NCBI RefSeq assembly: GCF_945859685.1
Contig: NC_079147.1
Span: forward strand, 168,375,174 to 168,439,173
Origin: Eupeodes corollae
Taxonomy: Eukaryota > Arthropoda > Insecta > Diptera > Syrphidae
Reading direction: 5' to 3'
Length of the DNA: 64,000 bases
The position numbers and the translations under genes are program-made. Under the pieces are notes generated by a model. It saw only the letters and a program-made list of their open reading frames with translations, was not told the DNA's origin and searched no databases. This document shows, piece after piece, positions 57,801 through 64,000 of this stretch (position 1 is its first letter; every line of letters begins with the position of its first letter).

Positions 57801-60768
57801 TTCAACAAGATGTTATCTTCTTTAAAATGGAGTACTTTTATTCCTTGAATATTTCAGCTATTATGATTTTGAACATTTGTTATCTTTCAAATTCAGTTTA
57901 AGACTTTAATATTAAGTTTAAGAGAAATCGTCATTGTTTGTTAGTTTAAGCCAGTCCTAGAGCCGATTCTTGAATTTCCACATATGTGAACAAATTGTAC
58001 CATAAAAGCTTTTTAAATGGGGTTACAAAGTATGAACTTAGTTAAATGCGTGTTTATAAAAAAAAAATAGTCTAAGAAAATTTGAGAGTGGAGTGATAAC
58101 CAAAATTCATTCATGTGAATGAAATGTAACCGTCTGGCAGGTTTTATTTCAGTCGAGGTACAAGCAGGGTAAACGTTCGAAAATTGTTATTTTTCCGATT
58201 TTAAGGTCCAGATGAAAACCACATGTTAAAATATCAGAAATACCATACATTAAAATATCAAAAATCTTTCCCTGATTAAGCCTAGTACGCTGCTGATGCG
58301 AAACGAAATTTCCCATACAAAAATGACATGACGAAATCATAAACGAAAAATTTCGCTGTGCTTTTCGTTTTTCAGTACGCTGCTGAACAACGAAATGTGT
58401 CATTTTAGTGGATAGCTGTACTAGATTTTTTAGTACAATTCTCCACTCTTTTCGTTCTCAATTTAATTGCCCGGTATATTAATTGCTTGCGAAATTTTGA
58501 CGTTTAATTTATTTATTGGAAAAAATTGTTTACAAATCAAAATTGAAAATTGTTTACTCGTGACTTTCGGTGATTTTCATTTTAATATATATATGTATAT
58601 ATAATATATACACAAATATTTTTCCGTTGTGGTTTTCGTTTTAATTTCGCTCTACACTTGGAGACCACCGAAAAATTTCGTTTCGCATCAGCAGCGTACT
58701 AGGCTTTACAAAAAAGTACGAGATTTAAAAAGTGGAGAGATTAAAAAAATGTCTGGAGACTTGATGAAATTGACCACAGAAAAAGAAAATATCAGTAATC
58801 CTTTTTCGGATACAACACATCAGCAGAGTGATAGACATCTGCACTGGTAAATGTGCATCCCAGTCCATTTGAAATTGTTTAAATCAGTGCAAAGTCGATC
58901 GCAAGAGATTTGAAAAAAAATTATTAATGTTAATGTTAAAGTCAAAGGCTGTTGCATGTGATTTAAACTAAAAAGGTTAGACATTTTATAGGAATGATAT
59001 TTTCAATAGCATCACAGAGTTCATCCACCATTAATATGAAGACATTTTTTAAATATCCACTTCCGTTCCTCAATGTGGATATTTAGATGGATCGATTATA
59101 ACATTGAAATGGTTTAATGAAATTGCGGCCCCAAAAACTATTGAACATTTCTATGTAAACTAAAATGAAGACACCAAAGGTGAACACATTGATAGTGGTC
59201 AAATCTTTACTTTCAGTGTGATGGATCTGATGATTAATGATTTTTTTTTATACAATCAATTTTCAAATAAATTGTTTGATTTTTTAACAATTTGATGATG
59301 TAATGAGATATTTGCATTTATTTGCTTCGTTTAAATTAAAGACGCATTTCTTATGATCGTTTAAGATGCTCATTCTAATAAGGAGAAGTGTTTTGATATA
59401 GGAAAGAAGTTATTATGGTTTTAAGTTGAAAAATGCATTTAAAAAAGCGTATGATGCGTCTGGGCACACATTTTTGTAATCAGGGGAATTTTCTGATATT
59501 TTGCTATACCTTTCCTATGGTTTAATATCAGAGGAAAAAAGTAAGTTGAAAAATGCATTTAAAAAGCTTAAAATGTGTCCGGCAGAAGCAGAAGGATGAA
59601 AGTAAAACTTCTTGGACACACTTTTTTGTAGTCAGGGGTTTTTTTTAAAACGGACAAATGCCCATTTTTAAACGGCTGAAAAAAAACACTCCCAGACGTT
59701 GAATTTAATATAACTATATCGATCAAGGAATTTTGGTTATCACTCCCAAAATTTGTTGCCCGCTATTGGTCTATTTCTTAGATAAAATTTATTGAAAAAT
59801 TTTCGACATTTTAACACCGTGAATATCAATAAATTTGTATCCTCAGACTAAAAATGAAGCTTATTAGTTATTTACCTACATTCTAATCCCTTATTCAATA
59901 CTTCTTTGGGATACTCGTTTTCATCAACACCAAGCACGATTTTTTTTTTAAATTACTAATTTTTCAACCATCAAAAGTAAAATAGAAATCATCAACACTA
60001 AACACAAAGACATCATAAATATTCACCTTACAAATAATACCTATACCTATCAAAAATATAAAAAATAAAGTTTAAAAAAGGATATTAAAAACGATAACAG
60101 CTCTCGCGGTCCGGTTCTATGCTCCAATGTCAAATGACCAGCAAAATCATCTGTGACTAGATTTGGGTCACCCCCTGGCAAACCCGCGCACACTGGACAA
60201 ACAACTTCTAAACTCGTCTCTGTATGCTCTGAACTTACGTGTTCCAACAGTGTCGAATCGCTGAAACCCATTTTTTTACAATAGGGGCAGGTGAAACTTT
60301 GTGGCTGTTCTGAATTGAGCATTTCTCCACCGAAAAATAACTCAATATCGGATCGTGTTAGGATGCATTGCATTGGATGATCCACTGAATGTCTGGTACT
60401 GGTGACACCCTCTTCATAACAATCAGCACAAAGATCATAGTCATAGCAAATGAGACACTTATAACGTCTGCCATTGAAATTGCTTTTGAGACACGAATCA
60501 CAGCTAACTCCTGTGAAAAACACAAAAGACAAAAAAAAAAACAAAACAAAAGACAATTAATTTTACTATAGCTATGTGTTATCTCGATAAAGATAGATGT
60601 AAATAAAATATATAAGCTTTGAGACACAAAAAATATCAAAAATATTTTTGTTTTCTATAAATAAAAAAAAAAAATAATAAAAAGAAAAAATACAAACACA
60701 AGCAGTTTGAATTCGGTACAATTTGTAAATAGTTGTGGGTTAAATATTTTACCTTCATGTCGACTCAT
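54867..60768 (-). CDS. Kcmf1: KCMF1-type ZZ zinc-finger E3 ubiquitin ligase
   Basis: Five exons on the minus strand: 60768-60753, 60510-60086, 56282-56019, 55946-55474, 55413-54867; total 1725 nt, 574 codons plus stop, all phases compatible. Residues 1-147 hold a ZZ finger (Cys 9, 12, 24, 27, 33, 36 and His 46, 50) in MSRHEGVSCDSCLKSNFNGR, then two Di19-type zinc fingers (Cys80/83..His96/101; Cys110/113..His131/136). Residues 148-235 contain the conserved block DPIAELLSQLSGVRR, then a Gln-rich helix. The next exon is Ser/Gly-rich with FMTPTLSEDELARLEKDRAD, a conserved KCMF1 element. The last exon begins SLYVQAMLLSTL and ends in a low-complexity Gly/Pro/Gln region. Known for the family: E3 ligase working with UBR4, linked to lysosome and autophagy quality control. 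Three introns are GT-AG; the one after residue 147 is AT-AC. Convergent with godzilla. Confidence 0.94.
58279..58705. mobile_element. Harbinger-like MITE with 33-bp perfect inverted repeats and TTA duplication
   Basis: The first 33 bases, starting AGCCTAGTACGCTGCTGATG, are repeated exactly in inverse at 58673-58705. TTA flanks both ends (58276-58278 and 58706-58708), the target duplication of PIF/Harbinger elements. An internal partial copy of the terminus (CAGTACGCTGCTGAACAACG) lies at about 58374. Non-coding, 427 bp. Confidence 0.85.
59421..59660. repeat. Imperfect tandem duplication
   Basis: AAGTTGAAAAATGCATTTAA occurs at about 59422 and 59543; both copies continue with a variant of GGACACACTTTTTTGTAGTC and CAGGGG. 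Unit about 120 bp; non-coding. Confidence 0.65.
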
Positions 60769-62000
60769 TGTTCAACACAAAACAGAACTGCACTTTTTAC
60801 CCCGAGAAACCGAGAAACGGTAGTAGTATCACCTCCTCCTCTATTCTAGTCGTCTTCGTTGTTGTTGGGAATTGCAAACCACCTCCGCCACACCACCAAC
60901 AATCTGCTCTGCTACTGCTCCGCTCCTCCTTTACGCTTCTGCTGCTATATTTTCTCGATTGCTTCTCGTTTTGTCTGTTCCTTGATGAAGAGGGTCGTGG
61001 TCGTGGTCGGGTCTTGAACACACAAGTTCTCTCTCCCAATTTTAATTTTGTTGTTTTTTGGGAAAATCGTATAATCTGTTAATGTTGAATTGAACGTGTG
61101 TCGTCGTATTTTTTGTGTATTATCCTTCTTGATTTTTGATTTTGATCTTCAACTCGAATGTTTTTGGTTTTTTTCTTTTTTACAATTTGGGGCTGAAGCG
61201 ACGGACGACGGCGACGTTGCGGCCTGACATTCAAGCACTAGCACATTGGAAAGAAAAGAACTGCAAATAAAAAAGAGAAGATATCATCTCATTTTCCGCA
61301 CTATTCACCTTTTTCAGCTAAGCAAGAAATTTTGAAAGAAAATTTTATTTTGTTTTTTTTTTTTTTATTTTATATTTTCTGCGTAAATATATTTTATATT
61401 CAGTATAGATTTATATTTCGGCACAGTGTTTGTTCGATTTTGTGTATAATTCACTTGTCATAGAGAAATAGGGGGGTAATTTTCACACGGCTGATATTCG
61501 AAAATGCATTTTCTTTGTGTTCGAAAAAAAGAACAATTTTTCGAAATAAATTTTGAGAAACTTCTATGAAATTAATTTACCATTCTTTTCCCTTTATGTA
61601 ATAATTTCAACAGTATTGTTTTTAATGAATTCGGTAGAAAGAAAATGAGAATTTCTTTTTGCACCAGAAAAACCAAAACCAGGGATAAAGGTCGTGGTAA
61701 ATTTTTCAGATTGGAAAAAATATAATCATTCAGCACATTTCACTTGGTTTTTTTTTTGTTAAATTGTATTCAGCGCCATTAAAAATAAGGAAATTTTCCA
61801 ATTGACATTTGCGAAATGAAAAATGAGAACAAGAACACAAAAATTCCGTCCGAAATTTTTGATTTTGGGTGTAAGCTTTTTGTGTATTGTGCAAAAGCAA
61901 AAAGAAAACAATCGAACTAAAAATATCTTTTTTTTCTTTTCAATTAAACTTTCGTCATAAACTGAAACTCGCAGCCGAAGCCCCGTCGCATCGTAAAGCG
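60769..62000 (-). promoter_or_regulatory. Kcmf1: Upstream/5'UTR region of KCMF1
   Basis: The ATG at 60768 is preceded on the minus strand by GTGTTGAACA; the region up to about 61260 is relatively GC-rich and free of repeats, consistent with a 5'UTR or promoter. An initiator-like TCAGT lies near 61962. The transcription start was not determined. Overlapping open frames at 60768-61082 on both strands are low-complexity (CT/GA-rich) and not called as genes. Confidence 0.4.
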
Positions 62001-63095
62001 TAATGGATGTCGATTGTCGATGCGAAGTCGAACGAACAAAACGAACCTTCGTTGTAGGAAAAATTGAAAGATTAACTTATTTTTGCATATTATTAATGTA
62101 TCGCGAGTATTCAGAGATAAATCAATAGTTTTTTTATTTTTTAAGGATTATTACTTTAATTATTTTTTTTGTTGAAAAACTGCAATTGATGAAGAAAATT
62201 GGAAAAGAAAATAATTTTAGTTTTTTTTTTCAAGTGCTGTGTGACACACGGACACTGGTTGGTGAATTAAGGTGAATTCGAATTTGTACTTTTCACTTGT
62301 ATTTTGTATTCAGCAAAGACATTTCGCATATGAAATATGGAGATGGTGAATTGGTTGGGAAAAATTCGTATTCGCTGATAAAATAAGGGTAATTTTTCAC
62401 CATTAAAGGTGGCAACGCATTGGAATGATTAGGGCAGGTGGTAAGTTGTGCGCTTAGAAGTACTTTTACGGATTATGGCTGAAACGCAAACACTGATGGA
62501 CTTTCATATATCTACGCTTCGAAGTCTGTAGATTTTGATAGAATTTTTATAAATTAATAAGATGCTTTATACTTAATTTGAATGCCTTTTTACTTTAAAA
62601 ACAATTTTAAGTATGATTTAAAGAAAAGCACTGTTAAAAGCCACCTTTTTTTTTAAAACCATATGTTTTTGGTTGTCCGAAGATATTTTGCAATGTTATC
62701 AAGCTCGACGAAAACCTGAAAATCGTCCACACTTATACTTTTACGTTTTCGTTTAACATTTAAATTTTTGCAACATCGACTGTTAACGATTTTTAAGTTG
62801 AAGTTTAGTCCTTCAATTCTTATTTGTGAAAATAAAATTTATTTTGATCAATTTAAATTGATTTTAATACATACAAAGAAAACTGGGTAAAATATGATGA
62901 TTTTGTTAAACTTTTTTTTCATTATCTCAAGCATCTATTATTAGAAAAAAAGACTTTTTCTTTTGTAAATCTTAGAGAAAGCTTTAATTGATGCAATTAA
63001 AAACCATTATGGACAAAGAAATGTGTGAAAAAAGTTAAGCTAAATGTTGGTAAAAAATGAAAAATATGTTAAACAACATTTCGCAATAAAATACC
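62001..63095. other. No gene seen
   Basis: AT-rich intergenic sequence with T-runs; nothing recognised. Confidence 0.4.
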
Positions 63096-63099
63096 TCAA

Positions 63100-63475
63100 A
63101 AAGAAGCCAGAAAATGTTTCATACCAACCTAATTTATGGAACTACCAACACAATTTCTAATATTACTGCGTGAAATGCACTAACAACCTTCTTAACTATT
63201 ATATTTTAACTCTTTAATATGGCATATTTCGAAACTTGTTGGAATCTTGGAGAGCTTTCATATGTAGGGAGTCGTCCAAAATAAATAGTTAGATCATATC
63301 TTGCTAGACAACAGGGAATTTGTCACTTTAGCCCTTCAAATGTGTAATTGTACGGCTAAGATTCACATATGTTATTTAAACTTTATGAACCCCCTTAAGA
63401 GAACATAAAAAAAACATTTTTCAGCGGTGCTTTTAAACTCATCTTTAGGTAAAGTGTGTGACCTCCCCTCTACTC
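63100..63475 (+). mobile_element. Right-end fragment of the 47681-49901 hAT-like family
   Basis: Shares in the same order TGCGTGAAATGCA, CTTCTTAACTATT, ATATGGCATATTT, TTTCATATGTAGGGAGTC and GTGTGTGACC with 49580-49862. Both termini are lacking. Confidence 0.65.
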
Positions 63476-64000
63476 CGGTTTTTATATTTAAAAGTTGATA
63501 GAATTGAACATTTATCTGGAATGATGTAAATCAAGATTGAACAAAATTAACGAATTTCAGACCAGGACCCTACTCTGTATTTCGTTTCGAAAGTCAATTC
63601 TATTCGAAATTGATTTTCGTTTCGAATTTGATTTCGGACTCTGTAAGATATTCGAAATGGAAACAAATGCTACGAAATACTTTTTTTGGGATAAGTTTTT
63701 TTTCGAGTATCTAATTATTTTTTATGAGATCTGTCAAATCGTGAATTTATAACAAAACAAACTTTGCAGCCAAGATAAATTTGAATTTTTAAAGAAATAA
63801 TTAATACAAACATTGTTATTATCACAACAAAAATGGATTCATTTGGTGGATACCAAAAGCAATGAAGAGCGAATTGAAAGAAAAATCATACGAGTCAAAT
63901 CAAATATTATGGAAATGTGTGATAAAGGATTACCTTTTATTGTTGAAAAAATTCAAAATTATTATTGTTTGTTATTTCAGTTTTATACAGAACTGTCACT
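63476..64000. other. No gene seen; possible repeat end
   Basis: Contains several TTCGAAA/TTTCGAA palindromic words at 63585-63660 that suggest a repeat, but no pair of ends could be matched. Confidence 0.35.

Larger units (their letters stand above)
58090..59746. mobile_element. 1.66-kb element with 19-bp perfect inverted repeats, inside the U12 intron
   Basis: GGAGTGATAACCAAAATTC at 58090-58108 is exactly inverted at 59728-59746. Further inside, GTCTGGCAGG (about 58131) and its rough inverse near CCCAGACG (59692) suggest sub-terminal repeats. No transposase is readable. It contains the 427-bp MITE at 58279-58705 and an imperfect tandem duplication at 59421-59660. Alternatively it may be a simple inverted duplication. 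Confidence 0.6.
56283..60085 (-). other. Kcmf1: U12-type AT-AC intron of KCMF1 (3.8 kb)
   Basis: Donor on the minus strand is ATATCCTTTTT at 60085-60075, matching the U12 AT-AC donor ATATCCTT. The branch site is TTCCTTAAC at 56302-56294, an exact U12 branch consensus; its branch A (56295) lies 13 nt from the exon start. The intron ends AC at 56284-56283. Exon 2 ends phase 0 after SFL and exon 3 starts DEPSAIRH; the join is exactly in frame and matches the KCMF1 pattern RDLDESSGVRH in vertebrates. There is no AG directly before exon 3. The intron contains two nested inverted-repeat elements. Confidence 0.9.

Noticed and set aside
60097..60098. GT at the exon 2 end of KCMF1 as an ordinary donor
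   Set aside because: No AG acceptor exists directly before exon 3, and the nearest downstream AG would shift the frame away from the conserved KCMF1 sequence.
60768..61082. 104-codon plus-strand frame upstream of KCMF1
   Set aside because: CT-rich low-complexity sequence mirrored on the other strand; no domain or splice context.
1..64000. CRISPR arrays, tRNA/rRNA genes, bacterial operons
   Set aside because: No regularly spaced repeats with spacers, no cloverleaf-forming tRNA (only SINE heads), and no prokaryotic gene organisation.

Overview
This window looks like euchromatic DNA from a higher (cyclorrhaphan) fly. It is AT-rich, has spliceosomal introns, and is dominated by insect transposable elements: BEL/Pao, RTE-like, R1/LOA-like and Jockey-like LINEs, Tc1, Harbinger, Helitron, hAT, MITEs and a tRNA-derived SINE. 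Two host genes can be read exon by exon. Both encode ubiquitin-ligase-type proteins whose sequences match well-known families. No bacterial feature, tRNA gene or CRISPR array was seen.

Layout. 1-4440: a BEL/Pao LTR retrotransposon on the minus strand, with 5' LTR, primer-binding site, long leader and an uninterrupted Gag-protease-RT frame running off the left edge. 4560-9200: remnants of a Helitron helicase, a LINE RT and a Harbinger DNA transposon with a MADF/BESS partner gene. About 9300-36700 (+): a godzilla/RNF13-type gene, with a candidate 5'UTR exon at about 9.3-9.66 kb and eight coding exons (24279-35926, 544 codons plus stop). Its two large introns (about 14.4 and 9.55 kb) are packed with nested transposons, nearly all antisense to the gene. 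36.8-53.5 kb: an intergenic transposon field (MITEs, a hAT element, at least five LINE pieces, a SINE). 53.5-60.8 kb (-): a KCMF1-type gene in five coding exons (574 codons plus stop), convergent with godzilla. 60.8-64 kb: upstream flank of KCMF1 with repeat fragments.

Most interesting signals. (1) The 3.8-kb second intron of KCMF1 has no usable GT-AG ends. It has an exact U12-type AT-AC donor, branch site and AC acceptor, and the spliced frame closes exactly. (2) The tRNA-derived SINE (three copies) shares its last ~31 nt with the 3' end of the RTE-like LINE in the same window, which points to a SINE/LINE mobilisation pair. (3) Two related LINE insertions end in TTAGG-like repeats and both sit directly after TCTA in the target. 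(4) Target-site duplications let the nesting order of several elements be reconstructed.

Functional reading: Godzilla (PA-TM-RING, endosomal) and KCMF1 (ZZ zinc finger) are both ubiquitin-pathway proteins, but nothing here shows that they are co-regulated; they are neighbours in tail-to-tail orientation. The transposons are mostly broken. Only the BEL element shows no coding damage in the part visible. All family names are from recognition of motifs, not from database searches.
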